A stretch of 14,236 bases of DNA from Candidatus Pacearchaeota archaeon (GTDB lineage: Archaea > Nanobdellota > Nanobdellia > Pacearchaeales > GW2011-AR1). The notes under the pieces were generated by a model, which worked only from the letters and a program-made list of their open reading frames with translations, ran no database searches and was not told the origin of the DNA. This document shows positions 5,592-12,532 of this stretch, one piece after another (position 1 is the stretch's first letter; every line of letters begins with the position of its first letter). The stretch spans positions 1 through 14,236 of the forward strand of contig NZCB01000035.1 in NCBI GenBank assembly GCA_002688165.1, in the 5' to 3' direction. A program made the position numbers and the translations under genes.

Positions 5592-7421
5592 TACGCCTAC
5601 TTGTTTTGGAGTCTTATGAGAAGAAAGGGAGGGAAATACTGTTGCCCTAATTGCCTCCCCTTCTATTTCCTCTCTTCTCCCATATTCATCATATAATACA
5701 ATTGGATTATTTGAAAATATGATAAACTCTCCTTTTTTTAAATTAATAAGGTCTTTTTGCTTATGCCTTAATGCATCAAAATCCTCGCAGATTTCTTTTG
5801 CTTGGTTTTTTTTCTGATTAAAGGATATTACATAATCAGTTTGAGACCTTATAAATTCTGGAATCTTATCCCAGAATTGAGTACAATAAGTAAATCCTAT
5901 TCTTGCATGTCCAGATTCCCTTACTACAGTTTCAAAGGTTTCAATTGCTATAGGAGAATTGATTAAGGATAATATCTCATCAAAGAATAAAAATAATTCT
6001 ATTTTGTTTTTCCTAAAATATTCATTTCCATTTTGGTTTACAAATAAATCATTGAGAATAAAATTTGCATATTGCGGGTGGTAATCTGGATGAAGATTCT
6101 TTATATCATAAGTAACTATCGAAGGAACTAAATCTGCAATCAGGCAAGCAGTCCAAGGGTAATGGGATTCTTTATGCTTATCAGGAAATTCTACTGTCCA
6201 TTTTGCTTTAGTATTATTGCTCGTATCCAAAATCTTAGAATTATCAATATCCTTTAATACATTTAAGATTCTTGCTAATACTCCTTCTGGTGTCTTTTTC
6301 TGCCTTCCTGTTATTGGGTCTTCCTTATTGAGCAACTTATCATATACTAATCTTTCTCTTTCTTGATAGGTTTTACAATGAGCCAAACTATCTTTGTCTA
6401 TATTCCCATCTGAATCATAAAGCAAATTTCTAAAATATACCCCACTATTTTTAAACTGCCATTCTTCCTTGCCCTTCAAAATATTATTAAAGTTCTGTAT
6501 AAATTCAAAATAACTTAAATAAATCTCATAACCTGTTTCTCCTGCTCCTATTAATTCCTTTAGAGTTCTCGTTTTGGGATGCAGATAAACCATTGGTAAA
6601 GGCAAAGAGACTTCGTTCAATAATTTTATGTTAGAAAAAATTTTTATTGGAATCCACGATTGGCAATAAGAATCTGTTTCGAGAGTGGTATCATTCAATT
6701 CAATACATTTCTTTTTCCATTTATGATAAAGACAGTCCATTAATCTATGTTTGCATATGCTCTTTCCATGTCTTTTTTTCCCCACTATGCCTATTGTAGG
6801 ATTTTCCCTTTCTTCTTGTATGCAGACTATTTTTCCATCTTCTGTGATTCCTATAACAATCTCTGGTATAGGCTCGGAATATTCTGGTTCATCATCCTCT
6901 ATGTTTGGGACATATTTTTGAATTGTATCTTGAACGGATTTAAGGGATGTTGTATCAAAGGAACTTTTCCGTTTATAGTATTGTCCCTCCCTCTTAGCCC
7001 TTATGGATAGCCAATCATTATCAGAATTTTTCCCGACTAATCTAAAACTCCTTGTTATTAAATCTATTTCTATATAATGCCCGCCTGGAATATCTCCTAC
7101 GTCTGGTTTTAGTTTAGTGCGATTAGTTAAAAAATATTCTATCTTCTGCCCAAAAAATCTTGAGACTTGTGGTCTTCTCTTGGAAATCATTAATCCGTAT
7201 CCATATAAATCATCATAATTAGTCAGAATCCTAGTCTTTTCAAGATTCCCAGACATCAATGGTTTTCCAATTTGTATTTTTGTCTCTAATTTTGGAGGCT
7301 TCCAATGTGGAAAATTTTGGAGAGGATACTTCAAAATTTGTTTTTGATTGTGAATAATCCTAAATCCATTCTCTGCTAATCTTTGTGTTGCATAACTATA
7401 TTTGTATTTTGTTAATGCCAT
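5589..7421 (-). CDS. HerA/FtsK-like P-loop motor ATPase
   Basis: This 610-residue protein has Walker A G214-K-K-R-H-G219-K220-S221, Walker B in the strand ending F480-D481-E482, and a downstream T514-Q515 sensor in 'TYCTQ'. The order, and the roughly 260-residue insertion between Walker A and B, fit the HerA/FtsK superfamily. These motors pump DNA in genome packaging, conjugation or partition. The N-terminal 190 residues are a separate domain, possibly an oligomer or membrane-complex adaptor. No membrane span is seen. It overlaps the previous gene by 10 bases and is followed after 14 bases by the spike-like protein. Its placement in an envelope operon suggests packaging or transfer rather than host end-resection; NurA and Mre11 are absent. 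Confidence 0.88.
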   Translation of the reverse strand: MALTKYKYSYATQRLAENGFRIIHNQKQILKYPLQNFPHWKPPKLETKIQIGKPLMSGNLEKTRILTNYDDLYGYGLMISKRRPQVSRFFGQKIEYFLTNRTKLKPDVGDIPGGHYIEIDLITRSFRLVGKNSDNDWLSIRAKREGQYYKRKSSFDTTSLKSVQDTIQKYVPNIEDDEPEYSEPIPEIVIGITEDGKIVCIQEERENPTIGIVGKKRHGKSICKHRLMDCLYHKWKKKCIELNDTTLETDSYCQSWIPIKIFSNIKLLNEVSLPLPMVYLHPKTRTLKELIGAGETGYEIYLSYFEFIQNFNNILKGKEEWQFKNSGVYFRNLLYDSDGNIDKDSLAHCKTYQERERLVYDKLLNKEDPITGRQKKTPEGVLARILNVLKDIDNSKILDTSNNTKAKWTVEFPDKHKESHYPWTACLIADLVPSIVTYDIKNLHPDYHPQYANFILNDLFVNQNGNEYFRKNKIELFLFFDEILSLINSPIAIETFETVVRESGHARIGFTYCTQFWDKIPEFIRSQTDYVISFNQKKNQAKEICEDFDALRHKQKDLINLKKGEFIIFSNNPIVLYDEYGRREEIEGEAIRATVFPSLSSHKTPKQVGV

Positions 7422-7813
7422 TTGCTCTTTTTAACTGTAATCTTTAATAAATCACCAACCTCAAAAGGGTTTTTTATAAGCGAGGGGGAAGTTATCATTC
7501 CTCTGGACTCATAAAATAATATGCCCTTGTATGGGTTTTCATCTTCCTTATATGTCTTTGTATAAAAACCATTAGAGGCAAGTTGAAATATTGCAATATG
7601 AAATTTAACTGTTGAATCACTAACCTCATCCAATCTTTTTTTTTGTTCTAATTCCAAATCTATTCTAACCATATCCTCTTTCTGAAATGGGTGGTCTTTT
7701 AAACTTATGTTGTCTCTAATTATGCTAATTCCTGTTTGGGCATAACCTCTAAACCCATCATAAAACGCCTCTATAATTTTCACCTTGAATGTTATCTTTA
7801 TTTTTTCTTCCAT
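7412..7813 (-). CDS. Small soluble beta-rich protein, unknown
   Basis: This 133-residue protein has alternating hydrophobic/charged strands (KIKITFKVKI; ITVKK at the end), no membrane span and no cysteines. It begins immediately after the TGA of the 34-residue zinc ribbon (no gap) and overlaps the ATPase start by 10 bases, so the three are probably translated together. The two end motifs, 'ITFKVKI' and 'GDLLKITVKK', suggest a compact beta barrel. The pattern is compatible with a nucleic-acid- or partner-binding accessory of the motor, but no family is recognised. Confidence 0.75.
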   Translation of the reverse strand: MEEKIKITFKVKIIEAFYDGFRGYAQTGISIIRDNISLKDHPFQKEDMVRIDLELEQKKRLDEVSDSTVKFHIAIFQLASNGFYTKTYKEDENPYKGILFYESRGMITSPSLIKNPFEVGDLLKITVKKSKWH

Positions 7814-7918
7814 TCATTTGTAACGAGTATTATAAATATTATTGCCACATTTCTTACAGCCAGTTATATCTGGGAACTGGATTTTTTTTTTGCAATTCTC
7901 ACATTCAAATATTGTCAT
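7814..7918 (-). CDS. 34-residue zinc-ribbon micro-protein
   Basis: A short frame encodes a minimal zinc ribbon, C6-x2-C9-x11-C21-x2-C24, with basic residues between the knuckles. Its ATG overlaps the TGA of the lipoprotein gene (ATGA, 7915-7918), and its own TGA abuts the next ATG with no gap. This exact packing between two clear genes, plus four well-spaced cysteines, makes it a real gene despite its size. It may bind nucleic acid or the neighbouring motor complex; the function is unknown. Confidence 0.8.
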   Translation of the reverse strand: MTIFECENCKKKIQFPDITGCKKCGNNIYNTRYK

Positions 7919-8817
7919 TGTTTTAAATATTTCAGATAAAATTCATTCCCATTGGTTTCTATTCTTATATTGCCATGTTCTTTTGTAGTATATATTGGAA
8001 TATCTAGAAAATTAAATCTATCTTCAGTTTCTGAACATAATTCTCCAGTTATAACTACAACCTGCGGATTTACTTTTTGCAAGAATGAAAGCGTGGTTGA
8101 ATCACAAGAGCCATCGATTATCAATCCATCTGCTTTAATATCACTATCCTTTATATTCTCTATACATTCAAAATGGCAATTAGACATTGCCAAGAAATTA
8201 TTTTCCTTATATTTTATTTTTGTAATTACAGAATTATCTTCTTGCTGGTCTAAAAACCCCTGCCCCTTATCATAAGGCACCATTATTTTTACAAATGCAT
8301 CCTTAAATTCCAATAGTTTATCTGTTGAGATTAGAGTTGCATTAGGATAAATTTCTTTATACAGATTAAATGATGATGAAAATGGAGAGGGTTTGCCACC
8401 TTCATAGACAATGGCAGGACTGGTTTGTATTATTATGTATGGCAAACCCCCTATTGATGTCTCTAGTTTATTAGAGAGTATGATATAATCTAAATCATTC
8501 ACACCTAAGTTTCTTAAATTTTTTATTATTGTCTGAGAATCATCCTCTGTTCCAGCATCAATAAGCAAAGAAATTCCTTTCTTAATGGCAATTACTGATT
8601 GACCATTAATATCATTTATGTATATAGAAAGATTATCCTTTTTAGGTGGTAAGAAAACATCCTCTTTAATTTCTATTTTTGTTGCATTGGTTTCATTGGA
8701 TGTAAAATTTATCGGCTCAACATATCTTTCATAAGGGACATTTTCGGGTGGGACTTGTGGTCTAGGTTGACAACCTGTTAAGAGAAGTAATAGGATAATC
8801 ACATAAATTAATTTCAT
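7915..8817 (-). CDS. Lipoprotein with degenerate metallo-beta-lactamase (ComEC-type) fold
   Basis: This 300-residue protein has a lipoprotein signal (hydrophobic 3-13, lipobox L13-T14-G15-C16) and a Pro/Asn-rich tether (17-60). The domain that follows resembles the metallo-beta-lactamase domain of ComEC-like proteins. Fold landmarks are 'LLIDAGT' (84-90), 'YIILSNKLETSIGGL' (111-125), 'NSVITKIKY' (195-203), 'FLAMSNC' (208-214) and a C-terminal 'YTT..HGNIRIETNG'. The metal motif SHxHxDHxGG is ruined: the His/His/Asp/His positions are N116, L118, T120 and S121. The GD pair at the second site is also gone. It is therefore likely a non-enzymatic surface protein. It heads the long operon, with SD AGGTGAT before the ATG and a palindrome at the promoter. 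Confidence 0.82.
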   Translation of the reverse strand: MKLIYVIILLLLLTGCQPRPQVPPENVPYERYVEPINFTSNETNATKIEIKEDVFLPPKKDNLSIYINDINGQSVIAIKKGISLLIDAGTEDDSQTIIKNLRNLGVNDLDYIILSNKLETSIGGLPYIIIQTSPAIVYEGGKPSPFSSSFNLYKEIYPNATLISTDKLLEFKDAFVKIMVPYDKGQGFLDQQEDNSVITKIKYKENNFLAMSNCHFECIENIKDSDIKADGLIIDGSCDSTTLSFLQKVNPQVVVITGELCSETEDRFNFLDIPIYTTKEHGNIRIETNGNEFYLKYLKQ

Positions 8818-8834
8818 AAAATCACCTATAATTA
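8812..8834 (-). repeat. 23-base start-site duplicate, copy 2
   Basis: Identical to 5569-5591: it includes the SD AGGTGAT and the ATG of the lipoprotein gene. It is a partner of copy 1 at the start of the spike-like gene. Confidence 0.8.
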
Positions 8835-8857
8835 ATTAATATTGTTGTAATATTAAT
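8835..8857. promoter_or_regulatory. Perfect palindromic operator candidate
   Basis: ATTAATATT, spacer GTTGT, AATATTAAT: two perfect 9-base arms. It lies at the predicted transcription start (about 8842) of the leftward lipoprotein operon, downstream of the TATA-like ATATATATA at 8862-8873. The winged-helix gene starts on the opposite side of this divergent region. The position would suit repression by blocking RNA polymerase. Confidence 0.6.
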
Positions 8858-8861
8858 AACT

Positions 8862-8873
8862 AATATATATATC
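8862..8873 (-). promoter_or_regulatory. TATA-like box for the lipoprotein operon
   Basis: On the minus strand GATATATATATTAG-like sequence lies about 25 bases upstream of the palindrome centre. It would give a leader of about 25 bases carrying the SD of the 8817 gene. It is assigned from sequence alone. Confidence 0.5.
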
Positions 8874-8880
8874 TTGTGGT

Positions 8881-8917
8881 GTTTATATACTGTATGATAT
8901 AAATATTTAAATATATG
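8881..8917 (+). promoter_or_regulatory. TATA-like region for the regulator unit
   Basis: Two rightward TATA-like stretches are present: TTTATATAC at 8882-8890 and TTTAAATATA at 8906-8915. The second overlaps a 12-bp palindrome ATATTTAAATAT (8903-8914). The upstream box leaves a leader of roughly 35 bases that keeps the SD at 8936; the other would start very close to that SD. Confidence 0.45.
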
Positions 8918-8949
8918 TATGTTTATTCTTAATTTGGAGGGCTTATCCT

Positions 8950-9003
8950 ATGATTTTGTTGATAAGAAATATCAGTAAGGGATTTGTTGTGCAAAAAAGA
9001 TGA
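8950..9003 (+). CDS. 17-residue leader peptide with strong SD
   Basis: ATG at 8950 is preceded, at a spacing of 8 bases, by GGAGGG (8936-8941), the best SD on this strand. The frame encodes 17 residues and stops with TGA at 9001-9003, overlapping the ATG of the regulator frame as ATGA. The regulator start has no SD of its own. It is either a leader peptide that couples translation to the regulator, or an upstream piece of the regulator separated by a frame change. Confidence 0.5.
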   Translation: MILLIRNISKGFVVQKR

Positions 9004-9410
9004 CTGTGGGATTTAAAAGTAAACCTGAAATGTTCAAAAAAGAAGCTCTTGGTTTAAAATGCAATAATTTGAGAAAAATGAAATCAATATTTTTAAAGAA
9101 ACAAGGAGAAAGCCCAAAAAATAAGGTTTTGGACTTTTTAATTACAAACTCTGAGTTAGATTACTCTCTAAAAGAGATTGCAAACTATTCAGGAGCAGGT
9201 TACTCAACTATAAAAATTTTAATTAAAAAGTTAGTGAAAGGTAAGTGGATAATACCTACAAGAAAGATTTCAAAGGTTATACTCTATAAATTAAATACAG
9301 AAAATCCAGAAGTAAAGATATTTATAGAATTCTACTGGAAAGTTATTAGCTGGAAACATCCAAAGATGGGATATGAAACAATAGGAGGCACAAAATGTCG
9401 TGGAGATTGA
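9000..9410 (+). CDS. Winged-helix (HTH) transcription regulator
   Basis: This 136-residue protein has a winged helix at about residues 40-98. Helices around 42-50 and 57-64 (SLKEIANYSG) are followed by a recognition helix around 68-79 (YSTIKILIKKLV) and a wing with 'KISKVILYKLN'. The basic, short form is common among archaeal and plasmid DNA-binding proteins. The start is uncertain: ATG 9000 is coupled to the leader peptide, while ATG 9078 (M27) would begin just before the conserved 'SPKNKVLDFL' region. It stands divergent to the lipoprotein operon, next to palindromes, so autoregulation and control of that operon are likely but unproven. Confidence 0.82.
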   Translation: MTVGFKSKPEMFKKEALGLKCNNLRKMKSIFLKKQGESPKNKVLDFLITNSELDYSLKEIANYSGAGYSTIKILIKKLVKGKWIIPTRKISKVILYKLNTENPEVKIFIEFYWKVISWKHPKMGYETIGGTKCRGD

Positions 9411-9414
9411 GAAA

Positions 9415-9469
9415 AGGATTATGATTCAGACTTATTCTTAAAATATTAAGTCCTCCCTTTCATAATCCT
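9415..9469 (+). other. Nested hairpin between the regulator and the next gene
   Basis: AGGATTATGA (9415-9424) pairs with TCATAATCCT (9460-9469) over 10 bp. Inside it GACTTA (9429-9434) pairs with TAAGTC (9447-9452). It fills almost the whole gap between the regulator stop and the 9476 start. It could be a 5' control element, a processing site or a terminator; it lacks a U-tract. Confidence 0.5.
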
Positions 9470-9475
9470 CTCAAA

Positions 9476-9667
9476 ATGGATATAGATAATATATTAGAAG
9501 AGTTAAATGAAAGAATTAAGAGGTACAAGAATAATAAATTTTATAATTATCCCCATGGTTCTGGATATTCTATAAGACTTAAAGCAGAATTGCATGCTTC
9601 TATTTTGGAATGTGAGAGTATTAAGAAGTTTATACTGAGGAATTTTGCCGACAAGAAAAAGTTATAA
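9476..9667 (+). CDS. Small charged protein, unknown
   Basis: This 63-residue protein is Lys/Asn/Glu-rich. It has a helical N-terminal part (DNILEELNERIKRYKNN) and a second helix with 'LKAELHASILECESIKKFIL'. It reads in the same direction as the regulator, 66 bases downstream and directly after a nested hairpin. No SD is visible. The amphipathic helices suggest a dimerising or partner-binding protein. It could be a co-regulator of the winged-helix protein, but nothing in the sequence proves this. Confidence 0.55.
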   Translation: MDIDNILEELNERIKRYKNNKFYNYPHGSGYSIRLKAELHASILECESIKKFILRNFADKKKL

Positions 9668-9671
9668 TTTA

Positions 9672-9692
9672 CTCATTGTGTGTGTAAATGAG
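9672..9692. terminator. Hairpin between convergent genes
   Basis: CTCATT (9672-9677) and AATGAG (9687-9692) form a 6-bp stem with a GT-rich loop, between genes ending at 9667 (+) and 9723 (-). Short T-runs follow on both strands. It is a weak candidate for a shared terminator. Confidence 0.4.
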
Positions 9693-9722
9693 GCGACCTT
9701 TTCAATGTCTTTAGCATTTCCT

Positions 9723-10397
9723 TTATTGGAATTCTATATCTGCTGGAGTTATAGATTCTCCTGCCAATGTTTTTTTCTTTATGGTTCTTGCAGAATCTAA
9801 TGTTACAGGGTATCCAGATAAAAACCAAGTTTTTAATCTTGATGGGGTTTGTTCTTTAAAAACAAATGGGAATAACTTTATTTCTTTATTTATACTTTCC
9901 AATATTAATTCCGTTCTTTTATCCTCAATAGATTTATCAAAATCTCCGATGTCTGGAAATATTTCTCTTGCTTTTGCTCTCTTTTTTAATTCTCCCCCTG
10001 TTGTTGAACTTTTAATTAATATATCTGCTTTTTGTTTTATTGGGTCTCTAAATATTTCCTTGTCCCTGACATTAGATTCTATCTTTTTTATTTTCTTCAA
10101 ATCATCTATACTATCTGCTTCATTGATAATCTTTCCAAAATTATTTGATACTGCATCTTGAACCTTATCTGTCCCAAATAACTCTCCTATATTATTTATT
10201 AATTCTTGCTTAGAATCTTCTTTAGTGGTAGTAAACCATCCCTTACTACCACTAACTTTTATCTCTTCAGAACCACCTGGCAAACCCCCTATTGCCTCTT
10301 TTAAATCATCCTCATTAAAGACATCCTCAAGACTAGTTTCAAACTCTATTCTCTGAGTAAGCCTTTCAATAATATCATCTGGGTCTGTTAATGCCAT
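9723..10397 (-). CDS. Soluble protein, unknown
   Basis: This 224-residue protein is rich in Asp, Glu, Lys and Ile, has no cysteines or membrane spans, and is probably alpha-helical. It has a Gly-rich turn 'GGLPGGSEE' near residues 37-45. Its ATG overlaps the preceding TAA (TAATG), and the same 16-base junction occurs at 4687. It is the last gene of the operon that starts at 12105. The size, charge and position suggest a structural or scaffold role, but there is no recognisable motif and I assign no function. Confidence 0.78.
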   Translation of the reverse strand: MALTDPDDIIERLTQRIEFETSLEDVFNEDDLKEAIGGLPGGSEEIKVSGSKGWFTTTKEDSKQELINNIGELFGTDKVQDAVSNNFGKIINEADSIDDLKKIKKIESNVRDKEIFRDPIKQKADILIKSSTTGGELKKRAKAREIFPDIGDFDKSIEDKRTELILESINKEIKLFPFVFKEQTPSRLKTWFLSGYPVTLDSARTIKKKTLAGESITPADIEFQ

Positions 10398-11026
10398 TAT
10401 ATATTTGAACCTGTTGGGTAATCAACAATGGTTATATACTCCAGACCATCAGAATTTGTTAATTTGTTTATTGCAGTATCTGGGTATAAGATACTAAAAT
10501 ATTTCCAATGTGCATAACTTTGTTCTCTATCTGAACAATATTTCAATGTTTTTAAATATTTTGGTTTTGGAGTAAGACCTTTACTGAACTGCCTTAAAAC
10601 ATAATATTTGGCATAAGGCAAGTATTTTGGGAATTTTATAAATGCAAAATCACAGGAACTATGCATCAACACTTCCTGAAATTCCCTCAATGTCAGTTTG
10701 GAAAATCCAACTGCCTGATAATTATTTTTAGAACTTTCAAATAATAATATGTTCCCTAATTGGAATTGCTCTTGTAGTATTTTAAGTTCTTCCTCAACAT
10801 AGGATTTTTTCATCCTATCGTAGTCAAAATAAGGAACGAAAAAGTTATCTTTGGTTTTGTTTGAAGTTCCCCTTGTCCAATCTACCTTTCTATTGATGAT
10901 GGAGAAATTAAGAATATAGGTTTTATTATCAATATCAATAGAATTTCTTATCTTGGTATTTTTATTGAAATCTGTTCTTAATATATCTGCAAGCCAACCC
11001 TTAATGTACTCTGCTGGTTTTTTCAT
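10397..11026 (-). CDS. Soluble basic protein, unknown
   Basis: This 209-residue protein is rich in Lys, Tyr, Phe and Asn, with a Tyr/Lys-rich central and C-terminal part (PYAKYYVLRQF; YAHWKYFSILYP). It has no membrane span and only isolated cysteines. The start overlaps the coiled-coil gene by 26 bases, and the stop overlaps the next start by one base. The basic, aromatic composition could suit a DNA- or RNA-binding protein; this is a guess from composition, and no domain is recognised. Confidence 0.75.
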   Translation of the reverse strand: MKKPAEYIKGWLADILRTDFNKNTKIRNSIDIDNKTYILNFSIINRKVDWTRGTSNKTKDNFFVPYFDYDRMKKSYVEEELKILQEQFQLGNILLFESSKNNYQAVGFSKLTLREFQEVLMHSSCDFAFIKFPKYLPYAKYYVLRQFSKGLTPKPKYLKTLKYCSDREQSYAHWKYFSILYPDTAINKLTNSDGLEYITIVDYPTGSNI

Positions 11027-11258
11027 TTTTTAATCTCCTAATCTCCTCTTTTTTTGAATGTATTATTTGGATTAGTTTGAGGGTGTTTATTTCATCCTCT
11101 AATTTCTCTATTCGGTCTTGTAATTCATAAATCATTTCGTGGCAATGGTCTGTGTTATCAACATTTTCAGAAAATATTTTTGTGTTGTCTTCTAATTTGG
11201 ATAAGCGTGTATTAAAATCTTTTATCCAACTATCCATATTTTTTTTAAACTCATCCAT
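11001..11258 (-). CDS. Coiled-coil protein
   Basis: This 85-residue protein has clear heptads of Leu/Ile from about residue 8 to 77 (ELQDRIEKLEDEINTLKLI), flanked by charged residues. It is likely an elongated dimer or trimer. It is packed by 8 bases against the zinc-ribbon gene upstream and overlaps the following gene by 26 bases. It may bridge the zinc-ribbon and downstream proteins; nothing more can be read from it. Confidence 0.75.
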   Translation of the reverse strand: MDEFKKNMDSWIKDFNTRLSKLEDNTKIFSENVDNTDHCHEMIYELQDRIEKLEDEINTLKLIQIIHSKKEEIRRLKNEKTSRVH

Positions 11259-11535
11259 TCTTTTTTCCTCCTATATCATTCAATATCTTAAAGTCTTTGT
11301 TTAAGTCTTTTGAAAAAAATAATAATATCTTTTCTTTAATGGTTGTATCATTTGAAATCTTATATAGGAAATATAACTTTTGCTGTTTTGTAATGCTACC
11401 AAGATTCCAATTTATCTTTTCAAGTATATCTTTCAAATCTCCACTATTATTTGAAATTTTTGTTTTATTCAAACATTCTAGACACAACTTGTATTTATCG
11501 TCTATCTGTTTTCCACATCCTTCACAATCTTTCAT
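11251..11535 (-). CDS. N-terminal zinc-ribbon protein
   Basis: This 94-residue protein has the zinc ribbon C4-x2-C7-x10-C18-x2-C21, followed by a helical Lys/Leu-rich part. The cysteine spacing equals that of the 2961-3329 protein, so the two N-termini are probably paralogous while their C-terminal parts differ. The ATG overlaps the TGA of the preceding membrane-protein gene (ATGA, 11532-11535). Its role is unknown; zinc ribbons of this size usually bind nucleic acid or proteins. Confidence 0.75.
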   Translation of the reverse strand: MKDCEGCGKQIDDKYKLCLECLNKTKISNNSGDLKDILEKINWNLGSITKQQKLYFLYKISNDTTIKEKILLFFSKDLNKDFKILNDIGGKKNG

Positions 11536-11756
11536 CCTAAACCTCCAACCCTTTCTTGTGTTTCTATATTATTCCAAACTGCTTTCTTTAAAAATAAATG
11601 ATAAAATGCTATTACAAGTAATGCTACAATTAGTTTTAATGGGGATAAATAAAAAAATATTGTATTGATGAGATAACCATAAAAACAGGCTACCATTATA
11701 ATATCTATAATCACAAACTTTCTTTCAAACCTATTCATCTGATTCCACTTTATCAT
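11532..11756 (-). CDS. Small two-span membrane protein
   Basis: This protein of up to 74 residues has two hydrophobic spans (about residues 14-36 and 39-56) and short charged ends. The start at 11756 would overlap the upstream gene by 26 bases. The internal ATG at 11738 (MNRFERK) gives an 8-base overlap like other junctions here and is the more likely start, making 68 residues. It lies between two soluble zinc-ribbon proteins in the 12105 operon. No family is recognised. Confidence 0.65.
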   Translation of the reverse strand: MIKWNQMNRFERKFVIIDIIMVACFYGYLINTIFFYLSPLKLIVALLVIAFYHLFLKKAVWNNIETQERVGGLG

Positions 11757-12105
11757 ATGCTTTAAACCTCCCTTTTCTTTTGGAATGTTCTATCTTCTTG
11801 GCTTGAGAAAATGTCCTGAGAACAAATCCCCTTTTCTTCATTAGTACACTCAGATTGGCTTTCGTTAATCCCATCTCTTTTGCAGTTATGCTTAATGGTT
11901 TCCCTTCGACATAATACTTCTGGAAAAAAACTCTGGATTTATTGTCCATCTTATCAAAAAAATGGGCAATCATCATATCCTTAGAAAATATGAATGTATT
12001 TTCTTTTTTACATGATGGACAATTAACTTTCCATTCTCCCTCTTCTTCAGGAAAATCTACATGGTGTTTCTTCCTACAATGTTTACATCTGATTTTTATA
12101 GTCAT
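11731..12105 (-). CDS. Zinc-ribbon plus helix-turn-helix protein
   Basis: This 124-residue protein has an N-terminal zinc ribbon (C7-x2-C10 and C29-x2-C32) and a following helical part. A helix-turn-helix lies at about 72-95 (SITAKEMGLTKANLSVLMKK), with a Lys/Arg-rich tail. The combination of a zinc ribbon with a sigma-like HTH is typical of small transcription factors of archaea and their viruses. It is first in the operon 12105-9723, with a TATA-like promoter so close that the mRNA would be nearly leaderless. It may regulate its own operon; its targets are unknown. Confidence 0.8.
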   Translation of the reverse strand: MTIKIRCKHCRKKHHVDFPEEEGEWKVNCPSCKKENTFIFSKDMMIAHFFDKMDNKSRVFFQKYYVEGKPLSITAKEMGLTKANLSVLMKKRGFVLRTFSQAKKIEHSKRKGRFKAYDKVESDE

Positions 12106-12119
12106 TTTTAGGGTTATCG

Positions 12120-12145
12120 TTTATATATAAAATATAATTTTTCGT
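12120..12145 (-). promoter_or_regulatory. Promoter of the 12105 operon
   Basis: Minus-strand CGAAAAA (BRE-like), then TTATATTTTATATATAAA. The TATA centre near 12131-12137 is about 25-30 bases from the ATG at 12105, predicting an almost leaderless transcript, as is common in archaea. Confidence 0.65.
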
Positions 12146-12151
12146 TAGTTT

Positions 12152-12175
12152 AAAAAAATCCATATAGGCTCACCA
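12152..12175 (-). terminator. Possible U-tract terminator
   Basis: After the last micro-gene (stop at 12207) the minus strand has a short CC/GG stem followed by seven T (12152-12158). It may end transcription of the 13654 unit before the next promoter. The stem is weak. Confidence 0.35.
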
Positions 12176-12206
12176 ACTTTTTTTATAGATTATTATGCAC
12201 TAATAG

Positions 12207-12344
12207 TTATTTTCTATTATATCTTTTAAAGTTTTTATGATTTGTTTTTTGTTCTTTAGATATTTCCTCATCTATAAACTCATCCAAACTCCTGTTTTTA
12301 GTCATCTCTTTATATCTTATCCTTCTTCCTTCTTTATATCTCAT
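12207..12344 (-). CDS. 45-residue basic micro-protein
   Basis: This ATG frame begins 2 bases after the TGA of the zinc-ribbon gene upstream. It encodes a very basic peptide, rich in Arg and Lys, with no cysteines and one acidic stretch (DEFIDEE). The tight spacing supports co-translation, but no SD or known motif is present. It may be a small nucleic-acid-binding protein or a spurious frame. Confidence 0.45.
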   Translation of the reverse strand: MRYKEGRRIRYKEMTKNRSLDEFIDEEISKEQKTNHKNFKRYNRK

Positions 12345-12346
12345 TG

Positions 12347-12532
12347 TCAGCGTGATTTAATTTTAATTTGGCTTCCTATCTTATGCTGTGCAAAAGGAAT
12401 TGTTCTAATTTTTATATCCTGTAATATCTCATTACATTTCACACAAAGGAAATTATGATAAGATGTTACTTTAACTTTGCCTCCACACTTCTTGTGTATT
12501 CTAATTATATTCTTTCTATTGATATATGCCAT
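12347..12532 (-). CDS. 61-residue zinc-ribbon protein
   Basis: It has a zinc site of the type H13-x2-C16 and C30-x2-C33, with the typical 'CGGK' knuckle, strand 'VKVTSYHNF' and second knuckle 'CVKC'. A basic tail with KIKIKSR follows. The start overlaps the preceding zinc-ribbon gene by 17 bases. It is one of the clustered zinc micro-proteins following the 50-bp element. It probably binds nucleic acid or protein; no named family. Confidence 0.7.
   Translation of the reverse strand: MAYINRKNIIRIHKKCGGKVKVTSYHNFLCVKCNEILQDIKIRTIPFAQHKIGSQIKIKSR

Noticed and set aside
10297..10397. Homology between the proteins starting at 10397 and 4687, suggested by the identical junction
   Set aside because: Beyond Met-Ala the two sequences show no visible similarity.
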